Assembly: GCA_937877715.1 (NCBI GenBank)
Contig: CALEHW010000003.1
Span: 1-64,000, forward strand
DNA from: an uncultured Methylophaga sp.
GTDB lineage: Bacteria; Pseudomonadota; Gammaproteobacteria; GCF-002020875
Direction: 5' to 3'
DNA: 64,000 nucleotides
Shown here: positions 51,321 through 59,978 of the stretch, in pieces
Layout: the number at the start of each line of letters is the position of its first letter
How positions within the stretch are numbered: the first letter of the stretch is position 1
Position numbers and translations under genes: made by a program
Notes under the pieces: generated by a model
What the model was told of the DNA's origin: nothing
The model's database searches: none
Seen by the model: only the letters and a program-made list of their open reading frames with translations

Positions 51321-52778
51321 CTATACTCTGTAATTGGGGGCTTCCTTGGTAATACTGACGTCGTGAACATGACTCTCTTTCATCCCCGCACCAGTTACCT
51401 GAACGAACTCAGGCTTGCTTCTCATCTCATCGATATTAACGCAACCGGTGTACCCCATGCTAGAACGCAGTCCGCCCATCATCTGGTGGATGATTGCCCC
51501 CATCGGCCCCTTGTATGGGACACGTCCCTCGATACCCTCGGGAACCAATTTCTCTACATTACCACTATTTTCCTGGAAGTAACGATCGCTGGAACCCTGC
51601 TGCATTGCACCCAGTGACCCCATGCCACGATATGATTTGTAAGAGCGCCCCTGGTAGAGCTCAACCTCGCCGGGTGCCTCCTCGGTCCCTGCAAACAGAC
51701 CACCAACCATAATTGAGTGAGCACCAGCCACGATAGCCTTGGCCATATCCCCAGAGTAACGAATACCACCATCTGCAATAGCCGGCACCCCAGTCCCAGC
51801 CAGCGCCTTGACCACATTGGAAACCGCAGTCACCTGAGGCACACCTACACCAGCCACAATACGGGTGGTACAGATAGAGCCTGGCCCGATCCCCACCTTG
51901 ACCGCATCCGCACCCGCTGCGACCAGATCCCTGGCCGCCGCACCGGTTGCAATATTTCCTCCAATAACCTGGATCTGTGGGAAGTTATCCTTGACCCAAC
52001 GCACTCTGTCCAGGACCCCCTGAGAGTGACCGTGGGCAGTGTCCACTACAACCACATCAACCCCAGCCTCGGCCAGTGCGGCAACCCGCTCCTCGGTCTC
52101 ACCCCCAGTACCGACAGCGGCCCCAACCCTGAGTCTCTCCTGCTCATCCTTGCAGGCATTGGGTTTGTCAGTTGCTTTCTGAATATCCTTGACGGTAATC
52201 ATTCCGCGCAGCTCAAAATTGTCATTTACCACCAATACTTTCTCGATACGGTGCGCATGGAGCAGCTCAACCACTTCGGATTTTTTAGCCCCCTCCTGCA
52301 CTGTAACCAGACGATCCTTTGGTGTCATTACCGTAGCGACCTTCTCATCCAAACGGGTCTCAAAACGGAGGTCACGACTGGTGACAATCCCTACCAGATC
52401 ACTGCCATCCACAACCGGTAGCCCGGAGATTCCATAACGACGGGTCAGCTCCATAACCTCACGCACTGTCGCAGTCGGGGAGATGGTGACCGGATCGGTA
52501 ACCACCCCACTCTCAAAACGTTTCACCTTAAGTACCTCCCGCGCCTGCTCTGCCGGAGTCATATTCTTGTGGACAATTCCAATTCCACCCTCTTGGGCAA
52601 GTGCGATTGCCAACCTCCCCTCGGTAACCGTATCCATTGCCGCAGAGATCATGGGTATATTGAGCTCAATCTCACGGGTCAATTTAGTGCGTAGTGAGAC
52701 CTCCCGGGGAATCACCAGGGAGTGGGCAGGGAGAAGCAGGACATCATCAAAAGTAAGGGCTTGTTCAACAAGACGCAT
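51321..52778 (-). CDS. guaB: Inosine-5'-monophosphate dehydrogenase
   Basis: 485 residues (E. coli 488) from the ATG at 52778, with GGAG at good spacing; an in-frame TTG at 52790 is less likely. The N-terminal TIM-barrel part, two CBS domains (about 95-205) and the catalytic loop [15 protein letters not shown] with the active-site Cys near 303. The enzyme oxidises IMP to XMP using NAD, the committed step to GMP. It leads the operon guaB-guaA-tadA-ubiA. Its promoter must lie in the 197-bp gap to the divergent gene at 52976. Confidence 0.96.
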   Translation of the reverse strand: MRLVEQALTFDDVLLLPAHSLVIPREVSLRTKLTREIELNIPMISAAMDTVTEGRLAIALAQEGGIGIVHKNMTPAEQAREVLKVKRFESGVVTDPVTISPTATVREVMELTRRYGISGLPVVDGSDLVGIVTSRDLRFETRLDEKVATVMTPKDRLVTVQEGAKKSEVVELLHAHRIEKVLVVNDNFELRGMITVKDIQKATDKPNACKDEQERLRVGAAVGTGGETEERVAALAEAGVDVVVVDTAHGHSQGVLDRVRWVKDNFPQIQVIGGNIATGAAARDLVAAGADAVKVGIGPGSICTTRIVAGVGVPQVTAVSNVVKALAGTGVPAIADGGIRYSGDMAKAIVAGAHSIMVGGLFAGTEEAPGEVELYQGRSYKSYRGMGSLGAMQQGSSDRYFQENSGNVEKLVPEGIEGRVPYKGPMGAIIHQMMGGLRSSMGYTGCVNIDEMRSKPEFVQVTGAGMKESHVHDVSITKEAPNYRV

Positions 52779-52921
52779 GGCATACTCCAAAAACAGGGTG
52801 ATGAAAGGCGGGAATTATACTCAACTCGTTGTGGAATATCGAATGGAGAGAGCCAAAACCTGACATCTCCCAAAATTATGCGGAAATAGTGGTGTTCCCT
52901 TCCACTACCAATAACTTGGGC

Positions 52922-52927
52922 TATAAT
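52922..52927 (+). promoter_or_regulatory. -10 element TATAAT of the glycine-zipper gene
   Basis: A perfect TATAAT 49 bp before the ATG at 52976, with only a poor -35 (TTCCAC, 16 bp upstream). An AGTGG...CCACT inverted repeat (about 52888-52906) overlaps the -35 area. GAGG at 52964-52967 is the ribosome site. Confidence 0.4.
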
Positions 52928-52975
52928 CCGGGCACGAACTCCATATACATAAAAATAGCAGATGAGGATTCAAAA

Positions 52976-53515
52976 ATGCAGATGCGGAAGATTGCCACCA
53001 TGGTTCTGGCTACACTACCACCACTTCTACTCTCCCCTACCAGCTTTGGGGGAGGCTCCTATTCGGATTGGGCCACAGTGACCAGTGTCGAACCGGTTGA
53101 GCGCAGTTACACAATTCGCAGACCGGTTGAAAAGTGCTGGACCGAGACTGTCAGGGTGACGCAACCAGGGTCATCAGATGGCAACTACACCAACGAACTG
53201 GTTGGAGGTCTGCTTGGCGGGGTACTTGGAAATCAATTTGGCAGAGGGCGCGGCAAGGATGCGATGACCATAGCAGGCGCTGCCCTGGGGGCTTCGATTG
53301 CCAATGATGCTGAACGTCAGCGTGCTGCTGGCCAACAGGAGGGTGGGCGTTACGAGGAGGTTGAGCGTTGTGAAACAATCTATCAAGCCGAGGAGAAGAG
53401 TGAGTTCTCTCACTACCGAGTGAGCTATGACTACAATGGACACCAGTTTACGGCAAACATGAAGCGTGATCCTGGTGAGACCATCCGTATCAAGATTCAG
53501 GTGGCTCCAAACTAA
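52976..53515 (+). CDS. Glycine-zipper 2TM-domain outer-membrane-type protein
   Basis: 179 residues from ATG 52976 (GAGG ribosome site). A signal peptide (about 1-24), a segment with two Cys, a glycine-zipper two-helix unit (about 75-115) with GGLLGGVLGNQFGRGRG and AGAALGASIAND, then a C-terminal beta part with YRVSYDYNGHQF and FTANMKRDPG. This is the Rick_17kDa/glycine-zipper 2TM family, whose members sit in the envelope. Seventeen bases before xseA, so co-transcribed, though the roles appear unrelated. Confidence 0.8.
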   Translation: MQMRKIATMVLATLPPLLLSPTSFGGGSYSDWATVTSVEPVERSYTIRRPVEKCWTETVRVTQPGSSDGNYTNELVGGLLGGVLGNQFGRGRGKDAMTIAGAALGASIANDAERQRAAGQQEGGRYEEVERCETIYQAEEKSEFSHYRVSYDYNGHQFTANMKRDPGETIRIKIQVAPN

Positions 53516-53532
53516 GACGGCCCCCATACCCG

Positions 53533-54741
53533 TTGAACCCCGACCGCAAGATCATTACGGTATCCCAGTTAAACCGGGATGCCCGTTTTCTGCTGGAACA
53601 GAACTTCACTACTATCTGGGTTGAAGGAGAGATCTCCAACCTCTCACGCCCCGCCTCTGGACACATCTACTTCACCCTCAAGGATGAGGGGGCACAGATT
53701 CGCTGTGCCATGTTCCGCAATCGACTCAACTATATCCGCTTCCGCCCAGAGAACGGCGCTCATGTAGAGATACGCGGCAGTGTAAGCCTCTATGAGGCTC
53801 GGGGTGATTACCAGCTCATTGCCGAACATATGGAAGAGGGGGGTGAAGGGGCGCTACAGCGTGCCTTCGAGGCTCTGAAGAAGATGCTCTTGCAGGAGGG
53901 GCTGTTTGATGAGCGGCACAAACAGCAGATCCCTCCCATCCCAACAAAAATCGGCATCATCAGCTCGCCCACTGGAGCCGCGGTTCATGATATTATTACG
54001 GTACTCAAGAGACGCTTTCCTGCACTACCCGTAATCCTCTACCCCGTATCGGTTCAGGGTGAGTCGGCTGTAGCCGAGATAATTGCTGCCCTGGAGCTAG
54101 CCCAACAGCGTAACGAGTGTGATCTGCTGATCATCGCTAGGGGTGGTGGCTCCATCGAGGATCTCTGGGTCTTTAATGAGGAGCAGGTGGCCAGAGCCAT
54201 CTATAACTCTCCAATCCCCACCATCTCCGCAATTGGACATGAGACTGATTTTACCATCGCCGATTTTGTGGCAGATCTTCGCGCTCCCACCCCATCTGCT
54301 GCTGCCGAGACCGTCTCCCCTGATCGTCTGCAGTGGCGACAGAGTCTGCAACAGTTAGAACACCGCCTATCCGGATCGATCCGAAGAGAGCTGGAGGCCT
54401 TGACACTTCACCTTCACGGTATGGAGCGGCAACTACACCACCCCAGAGATAGGATCAGACAACTTGCTCAACGCCTGGATGAGAGGGAACAGCAGCTTGG
54501 ACAGACCATCAACCACCAGCTGCAGCGTCGCAGTGATCAGATCTCTGCCATGGCTCTTGCTCTGAATGCACTGAATCCACTCTCCACTCTCTCTCGCGGT
54601 TACAGCATTACCACAACAGCAGAAGGAGAGGTGGTGCGTAACGCAGACTGGCTACAGAATGGAGAGGTAATTACGACCCGACTGCACCGCGGTGAGATAA
54701 CCAGCAAGATAACTGGGCTTCACCCCTCTCGCAAGGCGTAG
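53533..54741 (+). CDS. xseA: Exodeoxyribonuclease VII large subunit
   Basis: 402 residues from a TTG start (a shorter N terminus than E. coli, 456 residues overall). It has the N-terminal OB-fold (ITVSQLNRDARFLLEQ...WVEGEISNLSRPASGH) and the catalytic region with GGGSIEDLWVFNEE and ADLRAPTPSAAAE. The C-terminal coiled coil is shorter than in E. coli. With XseB it degrades single-stranded DNA to oligonucleotides. No ATG lies in frame before the conserved start, so TTG is the best choice. The last 22 bases overlap the end of hpt on the opposite strand. Confidence 0.93.
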   Translation: MNPDRKIITVSQLNRDARFLLEQNFTTIWVEGEISNLSRPASGHIYFTLKDEGAQIRCAMFRNRLNYIRFRPENGAHVEIRGSVSLYEARGDYQLIAEHMEEGGEGALQRAFEALKKMLLQEGLFDERHKQQIPPIPTKIGIISSPTGAAVHDIITVLKRRFPALPVILYPVSVQGESAVAEIIAALELAQQRNECDLLIIARGGGSIEDLWVFNEEQVARAIYNSPIPTISAIGHETDFTIADFVADLRAPTPSAAAETVSPDRLQWRQSLQQLEHRLSGSIRRELEALTLHLHGMERQLHHPRDRIRQLAQRLDEREQQLGQTINHQLQRRSDQISAMALALNALNPLSTLSRGYSITTTAEGEVVRNADWLQNGEVITTRLHRGEITSKITGLHPSRKA

Positions 54742-55271
54742 ATTCCGGACATATTTCGCAGATACCCTTTGTAGTCCATACCGAATCCGAAAACATAGCG
54801 ATCGGGAACGGTCAACGCATTGAAATCTGACGGTGGTGCAATTTTGCGATCATGAAGTTTGGTTACTAGGGTCACGGTGATGACCTCAGCCGCCCCCTGC
54901 TCCTGCGCCCAGATGCGTAGTGCCTCCAGGGTTCCACCCTCGTCATGAATATCGTCAACAATGACAACGGTTCGGTTCTCCAGGGCGATGCGCGGACTAG
55001 CAATCCACTCCAGGGTTCCTCCAACCAACTCTTTTCCATAACGCGTGGCGTGGACATAATCAACCTGCAGCGGAAAGTCGAGACGAGTCAGCAGGTATCC
55101 CATTGGAATCACAGCACCATTCATCACAGTCAACAACAGGGGGTGGCTCTCTGCAATCTGCTCACTAAGGGCAGTCGCCATCTGGTCAAGTGCAGCCTCC
55201 ACCTCGCCACTACTCCAGAGACAGTCAGCCTCCCTCCTGACCTGCTCCACCTCCGTCAGTGATACGCTCAA
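54720..55271 (-). CDS. hpt: Hypoxanthine-guanine phosphoribosyltransferase
   Basis: 183 residues. The PRPP-binding loop VVIVDDIHDEGGTLEAL and an upstream VMNGAVIPMGYLL are typical of 6-oxopurine phosphoribosyltransferases. It recovers hypoxanthine and guanine as nucleotides. The start is TTG overlapping the nagZ stop (TTGA); a GGAG lies just upstream. The start context READCLWS agrees with Pseudomonas-type Hpt N termini. Translationally coupled to nagZ. Confidence 0.92.
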   Translation of the reverse strand: MSVSLTEVEQVRREADCLWSSGEVEAALDQMATALSEQIAESHPLLLTVMNGAVIPMGYLLTRLDFPLQVDYVHATRYGKELVGGTLEWIASPRIALENRTVVIVDDIHDEGGTLEALRIWAQEQGAAEVITVTLVTKLHDRKIAPPSDFNALTVPDRYVFGFGMDYKGYLRNMSGIYALREG

Positions 55272-56317
55272 AGCTCCATCTCCCGTGTATGCACCTCTTC
55301 CAGCCCATGAATTCTCTCAACAGCCTGTCGCCACTGTTCACTCTCCACAAGCTCCTTCCTCTCGATTCTGCTCCTGCCATGAAGACGTGCCAGCCTGGCA
55401 GTACCGAGCGGATTACCTTGTGGGCTGAGTGAATACAGAACCTCTACGGCATGCCCGCGGTGGTTGCATACCAACACCATGTCGCAACCAGCCTCCAGAG
55501 CTACCCCGGCCCTCTCTGCATAACCACCAATCAACCCCGCCCCCTCCATACTCAGATCATCACTGAAAATAGCTCCATTAAAGCCAAGACGGCCACGCAG
55601 TATCTTCTGTAGCCAGAAGGGGGAAAAACCTGCCGGATGATCGGGATCAATTGCGCTGTAGTATACATGCGCAGGCATTACCCCCTCCATTCCATAGTGA
55701 ATCATGCGTTCAAACGGGATGATGTCATCAACCAGAAGATCTGCCAGAGAGCGATCATCAATCGGAACCTCTACGTGAGAGTCAGCTTTGACCCCACCGT
55801 GGCCAGGGAAATGTTTTCCGACCGCTCCCATTCCCGCACGATGCATTCCTCGCATCCAGCTCTGTGCTAGTGATGAGACCGCCTCTGGCTTGCGGTGAAA
55901 GGCACGATCACCGATCACTCCACTAACCCCGTGAGAGAGATCCAGTACCGGTGCAAAGCTGAAATCCACACCACAGGAGAGCAGCTCAATGGCCATCAGC
56001 CATCCGACCGACTCTATATCAAGATGAGCCTGTCTGTTGTTCTGGTCAAACTGTTTACCAAAGCGAGCCATCGGGGGGATCTCTGTAAACCCATCACGAA
56101 AGCGTTGTACGCGACCACCCTCATGATCAACACCAATCAGTAACGGTGGGGTGCGAATTGCATGAATCTCACTACAGAGTTGAGCCAACTGCTCAGGGGA
56201 GTGGTAGTTGCGACTAAAGAGAATCACCCCACCCACCCGCGGGTCGGCAAGCAGTTCGCAATCCTCCGGGGAGAGCTCTACCCCCTCCAGATCAAGCATC
56301 AGTGGCCCCAAACTCAT
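55268..56317 (-). CDS. nagZ: beta-N-acetylhexosaminidase NagZ (peptidoglycan recycling)
   Basis: 349 residues (E. coli 341), glycoside hydrolase family 3. It has KHFPGHGGVKADSH (catalytic His-Asp pair and substrate binding) and IFSDDLSMEGA with the nucleophile Asp. It removes GlcNAc from anhydromuropeptides in the cytoplasm. It lies 23 bp after the L,D-transpeptidase-like gene and overlaps hpt, so cell-wall recycling and purine salvage share one transcript. Confidence 0.95.
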   Translation of the reverse strand: MSLGPLMLDLEGVELSPEDCELLADPRVGGVILFSRNYHSPEQLAQLCSEIHAIRTPPLLIGVDHEGGRVQRFRDGFTEIPPMARFGKQFDQNNRQAHLDIESVGWLMAIELLSCGVDFSFAPVLDLSHGVSGVIGDRAFHRKPEAVSSLAQSWMRGMHRAGMGAVGKHFPGHGGVKADSHVEVPIDDRSLADLLVDDIIPFERMIHYGMEGVMPAHVYYSAIDPDHPAGFSPFWLQKILRGRLGFNGAIFSDDLSMEGAGLIGGYAERAGVALEAGCDMVLVCNHRGHAVEVLYSLSPQGNPLGTARLARLHGRSRIERKELVESEQWRQAVERIHGLEEVHTREMEL

Positions 56318-56340
56318 CTCTGCAACTCCCTCACTTCTGA

Positions 56341-56814
56341 CTACTCCTCAATCAGCACTGCTGTTCCTGTCTCTACCATATCAAACATCGTTATCAGATC
56401 CCGGTTATGCATCCGAATACAACCATGAGATCCGGCAACCCCAAGCGGTTCACTCTCCGGGGTGCCGTGAATATAGATCATTCGCCGCATGGTATCGACA
56501 TCCCCGCCCCGATTTACCCCAGACTCATCCCCGCTCAACCAGAGGATGCGGGTCAGAATCCAGTCACGTTCCGGATGCTGTTGCGCCAACTGCTGATCGT
56601 GGATCTCACCGCTGGGACGCCTACCGATAAAAACGGTGTTCTCTGGGCAGCCATCCCCAATCCTGATTCGAATATGGTGGGCGCCCCTGGGGGTGCACTC
56701 GCTACCCATCTGCTCTCCACCACCGTTGAGTGCGGTTGAAACCGGAAAACAGTAGTGCTGCCGCCCCCTTTCCAGGCAGAGTTGTTGTCTGGAGAGAGAG
56801 ATATGGACCGACAC
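56341..56814 (-). CDS. L,D-transpeptidase (YkuD) domain protein without signal peptide
   Basis: 157 residues, GTG start. The YkuD catalytic motif is IHGTPESEPLGVAGSHGCIRM, with the Cys in SHGC. The family cross-links peptidoglycan or attaches lipoproteins, normally in the periplasm. No signal peptide is visible, so either it is cytoplasmic, the start is elsewhere, or it is exported in another way; related short proteins exist next to nagZ in other gammaproteobacteria. It is 12 bp after yajQ and 23 bp before nagZ. Confidence 0.82.
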   Translation of the reverse strand: MSVHISLSRQQLCLERGRQHYCFPVSTALNGGGEQMGSECTPRGAHHIRIRIGDGCPENTVFIGRRPSGEIHDQQLAQQHPERDWILTRILWLSGDESGVNRGGDVDTMRRMIYIHGTPESEPLGVAGSHGCIRMHNRDLITMFDMVETGTAVLIEE

Positions 56815-56826
56815 GGTAATAAAAGA

Positions 56827-57309
56827 CTAGTCCCTGAAATTATCGAACTGAAGGGGGACAGAGAACTTCTCCTCACGCAGAAGCGCCATTACCGACTGCA
56901 GATCATCTCTCTTCTTTCCGGTAACCCTTACATTCTCCCCCTGGATTGCTGTCTGCACCTTGATCTTGGACTGCTTGATCTGTTTTACAATCTTCTTGGC
57001 CGTGGTCTGATCAATGCCCTGAACAATGGCGATAGTCTGACGTGCCTCACTAACATTGGTATCGATCTCACCAAGGTTGAGGGCATCTGCATCCACCCCT
57101 CGCTTTGCCATCTTGGATCTAAGGATATCCACAACCTGATGGAGCTGAAACTCCTGATCTGCCTTGATCAGCAGATCGGCATCACTCTGTTCAATGGTGG
57201 CACCAGTCCCCTTCAGATCAAAACGGCTGCTGATCTCCCGGTTGGCCTGATCGACCGCATTGGTCACCTCATGCAGGTCGACCTCGGACACAGTATCAAA
57301 TGAAGGCAT
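56827..57309 (-). CDS. yajQ: YajQ-family nucleotide-binding protein
   Basis: 160 residues (E. coli 163). It starts MPSFDTVSEVDLHEV and keeps ISSRFDLKGT and QSKIKVQTAIQGENVRVTGKKRDDLQ, family hallmarks. YajQ proteins have two ferredoxin-like domains; some bind cyclic di-GMP and regulate transcription (Xanthomonas). It is first of the yajQ-transpeptidase-nagZ-hpt operon. Confidence 0.93.
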   Translation of the reverse strand: MPSFDTVSEVDLHEVTNAVDQANREISSRFDLKGTGATIEQSDADLLIKADQEFQLHQVVDILRSKMAKRGVDADALNLGEIDTNVSEARQTIAIVQGIDQTTAKKIVKQIKQSKIKVQTAIQGENVRVTGKKRDDLQSVMALLREEKFSVPLQFDNFRD

Positions 57310-57415
57310 ATCTTCTCTCCCCTGATGTAATTATCAATGAGCCCGAGACCATATCACCACAGTAGTGAATCGGGACTCTGTTGCAAGTTTGTATATTGGG
57401 AGAAGTTTAATTCAA

Positions 57416-58945
57416 CTACGCAAGTTCGTCATCTGCAACGTGGTAGACCGGATCCTCAAGTAGATTCACCTCCACCAGATCACCAGCCTTGTGCAACAGA
57501 ATATGGCACTCCGGGCTTAGGTGTCGCAGATGGAGTTGCTTGCCGGCACGAATATACTTCTCCGCTAGGGTATCGATTGCCTCAATTGCCGAGTGGTCGG
57601 CAACTCGGGAGTTGCGAAACTCCAGAATCACCTCATCAGGATCATTGGCCGGATCAAATAGATCAAGAAAGTTTTTCACTGAACCAAAGAAAAGCGGTCC
57701 GTTGAGTTCGTAGATACGGGTACCATCCTCTTCATCCCGTTTCTCGATATTGATGTGACTGGCGTGCTCCCAGGCAAATATCAATGCGGAGACAATCACC
57801 CCAACAATAACCGCAATAGCAAGATCGCTAGCCACGGTAACCGCAGATACCAGGATTAATACGAAAGCATCCTTGGCTGGAATCTTTCGCATGATGCGGA
57901 GACTGGACCACTCAAAGGTACCCAGCACCACCATGAACATAACCCCAACTAGGGCAGCTAGCGGAATCATCTCGATAAGGGCCGAGGCAAAGAGGATAAA
58001 GGCCAGCAAGAACAGTGCGGCAGAGATACCAGAGAGTCGCTGTCGACCACCAGAATTGACGTTGATCATACTCTGCCCGATCATCGCACAGCCGCCCATG
58101 CCGCCAAATACCCCAGTTACACTATTGGCAATCCCCTGCCCTATGCACTCACGGTTTCCATGGCCACGGGTATCAGTCACCTCATCAATCAAGGTCAGGG
58201 TCAACAGTGACTCAATAAGACCGACAGCGGCCAGAATGATGGCGTATGGCAGAATGATATAGAGTGTCTCCCAGCTGAACGGCACCAGTGGAAGATGAAA
58301 GCTCGGGAGCCCCCCCTCAATAGAGGCAAGATCAGCTACCCGCTTGGTATCCAGGTCTAGGCCAATAACCAGCAGTGAGACTACAAGAATGGCTGCCAGT
58401 GAGGCCGGAAATGCTCCTGTCAATTTTGGGAGATAGTGGATGATTCCCATGGTAAGCAGAATCAATCCTGCAAATAGCATAAGCATATCGCCACTCATCC
58501 ACGTAGTTACACCATCAGCAGTGGAGAACTGAAAGTGCTGCAGCTGTGCCAGAAAGATCACAATAGCCAGCCCATTGACAAACCCGAGCATCACCGGATG
58601 GGGAACAATACGGATATATTTTCCCAGACGCATGATGCCGACACTGATCTGAATAAAACCCGTCAGCACCACTGCAGCAAACAGATATTCAACACCATGG
58701 TCAGCAACCAGGGAGACCATAACCACAGCCATTGCCCCGGTTGCACCGGAGATCATCCCCGGACGCCCCCCAAATATGGCTGCAAGTAGCCCCACCATAA
58801 AGGCGGCATAGAGCCCCACCAGTGGGTCAACTCCAGCCACGAAAGAGAAGGCAACCGCCTCTGGCACCAGGGCCAGGGCAACAGTTAATCCAGAGAGAGT
58901 CTCATTTTTAAAACAGACCCTGCTGACGCAACCTAACTGAAACAT
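57416..58945 (-). CDS. SulP-family inorganic anion transporter with STAS domain
   Basis: 509 residues from ATG 58945, with a GGGAA ribosome site; 16 residues of upstream frame lack support. About 10-12 membrane helices (about 15-400) with [27 protein letters not shown] and [17 protein letters not shown], then a C-terminal STAS domain (about 420-505). SulP proteins carry sulfate, bicarbonate or other anions. The substrate cannot be assigned. Its stop is 107 bp from yajQ. The divergent gap to the 35-aa ORF holds a strong dyad. Confidence 0.93.
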   Translation of the reverse strand: MFQLGCVSRVCFKNETLSGLTVALALVPEAVAFSFVAGVDPLVGLYAAFMVGLLAAIFGGRPGMISGATGAMAVVMVSLVADHGVEYLFAAVVLTGFIQISVGIMRLGKYIRIVPHPVMLGFVNGLAIVIFLAQLQHFQFSTADGVTTWMSGDMLMLFAGLILLTMGIIHYLPKLTGAFPASLAAILVVSLLVIGLDLDTKRVADLASIEGGLPSFHLPLVPFSWETLYIILPYAIILAAVGLIESLLTLTLIDEVTDTRGHGNRECIGQGIANSVTGVFGGMGGCAMIGQSMINVNSGGRQRLSGISAALFLLAFILFASALIEMIPLAALVGVMFMVVLGTFEWSSLRIMRKIPAKDAFVLILVSAVTVASDLAIAVIVGVIVSALIFAWEHASHINIEKRDEEDGTRIYELNGPLFFGSVKNFLDLFDPANDPDEVILEFRNSRVADHSAIEAIDTLAEKYIRAGKQLHLRHLSPECHILLHKAGDLVEVNLLEDPVYHVADDELA

Positions 58946-59042
58946 AATAGATTCCCGGAAATTATTTGACTCGATTAAAAAAAGCCACCACAATGGGCAG
59001 CCTGTTAATGGATAGATATTGTACAGGAACTTGGTATATCAC

Positions 59043-59072
59043 AATATCAGTTTTAACTGATATTTCATCAGT
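59043..59072. promoter_or_regulatory. Overlapping dyads, including a 22-bp perfect palindrome
   Basis: AATATCAGTT-TT-AACTGATATT (59043-59064) is a perfect 10-bp inverted repeat with a 2-bp centre. A second dyad, ACTGAT-N5-ATCAGT (59056-59072), overlaps its right arm. They lie 98-129 bp before the sulP start on the minus strand and about 114 bp before the small ORF on the plus strand. No regulator is recognised. It looks more like an operator than a terminator. Confidence 0.5.
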
Positions 59073-59185
59073 GAATCAACTATCGACATCTTCAATTACT
59101 GGAACTATATGGAAATAATCATGAAATCATGCGCACAATATAATTGAGCACTGATGTTCATATATGATACAACAAGGTGATTTAC

Positions 59186-59293
59186 ATGAAAGAGCAAATT
59201 ATAGTGGCTGGAAAGTATGTTATTGGTGCAGGATCAATCCTGATCTTTCTGCTAGCCTCATTCACCAGCATATTACTATTGGTTCTGTATTGA
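59186..59293 (+). CDS. 35-aa predicted membrane protein
   Basis: ATG at 59186, AAGGTG at 59174-59179 (six bases before), stop TGA at 59291-59293. The peptide starts with a short charged part (MKEQ) and then one hydrophobic helix (about residues 11-33, with ILIFLLASF and ILLLVLY). It is on the strand opposite to its neighbours, in the sulP divergent gap. Ribosome site, start and single helix fit a small membrane protein, but an ORF this short can occur by chance. No family is recognised. Confidence 0.5.
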   Translation: MKEQIIVAGKYVIGAGSILIFLLASFTSILLLVLY

Positions 59294-59310
59294 GCAACCT
59301 GTAACCAGCA

Positions 59311-59754
59311 TCATCTGGCAACACTAAGCACTTCACCATGAGCACCACTAAATGGAAGGAAGCACCCTCCTGGCGTCTTCATAACAAATCTGACAGAGAC
59401 CCTGTCTCCTTTTTGTAGATTATATCCAGCCTGCTTATCTTCAAAATCCACTATTAGATCCTGTGCTCCTTCCCCATCAATATTGATAGAAGCATCATCA
59501 CTATCTGCTAGATCAATAGTGCCTGACCAAGTCATCCAATGATTGCGATAACGATGATTGAACACATCATCCTTTTTGCTATTACTTAATTTGCTCTTGC
59601 ATCCAATAGAGCTATTCAATACATCATAGGAAGCATTGCTTACAGGAAATCTAGATGTATCTTCTGTATCTTCTTGATAGTTGATATACATCACAACCAA
59701 GATAAATAACAAAATAATGACACCAATAACACTGATACCTTGTTGGTTCCTCAT
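59311..59754 (-). CDS. Small anchored periplasmic protein of unknown function
   Basis: 147 residues from ATG 59754, directly behind GGAGGTGGT (a strong ribosome site). One N-terminal membrane helix (about 7-26, SVIGVIILLFILVVMYI) anchors a beta-rich domain with WMTWSGTIDLAD, LQKGDRVSVRFVMKTPGGCFLPF and two Cys. The beta pattern recalls an OB-fold (tRNA_anti-like). No family is firmly recognised. It stands alone, 17 bp after the 35-aa ORF on the opposite strand. Confidence 0.55.
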   Translation of the reverse strand: MRNQQGISVIGVIILLFILVVMYINYQEDTEDTSRFPVSNASYDVLNSSIGCKSKLSNSKKDDVFNHRYRNHWMTWSGTIDLADSDDASINIDGEGAQDLIVDFEDKQAGYNLQKGDRVSVRFVMKTPGGCFLPFSGAHGEVLSVAR

Positions 59755-59890
59755 ACCACCTCCCAATGGATAGATCGAAATTACAGCCTGATCATAAGAC
59801 TACGGGATATAACAAGCAAACTCGATATATAACTAAGGTTCCGGTTGCCATCAGTTTGCCGGCCCCAAAGCCCTACACCAAGTGAATAGA

Positions 59891-59916
59891 GTTACTGTCA
59901 TTGTAAAAACAGTAAC
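59891..59916 (-). terminator. Hairpin after the histidine kinase gene
   Basis: GTTACTGT (59891-59898) and ACAGTAAC (59909-59916) pair perfectly over 8 bp with a 10-nt loop. It lies 63 bp after the histidine kinase stop on the minus strand. No U-run follows on the minus strand, so it is a weak candidate. The remaining gap (59755-59978) is without genes. Confidence 0.4.
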
Positions 59917-59978
59917 ACCACTAACTGAAACAAACCTGAACGGATCATTTGAGAGACAATACGACCCTTTTCGACAGA

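Noticed and set aside
51717-52421. A 234-codon plus-strand frame opposite guaB
   Set aside because: Shadow of the guaB gene, which is conserved along its whole length.
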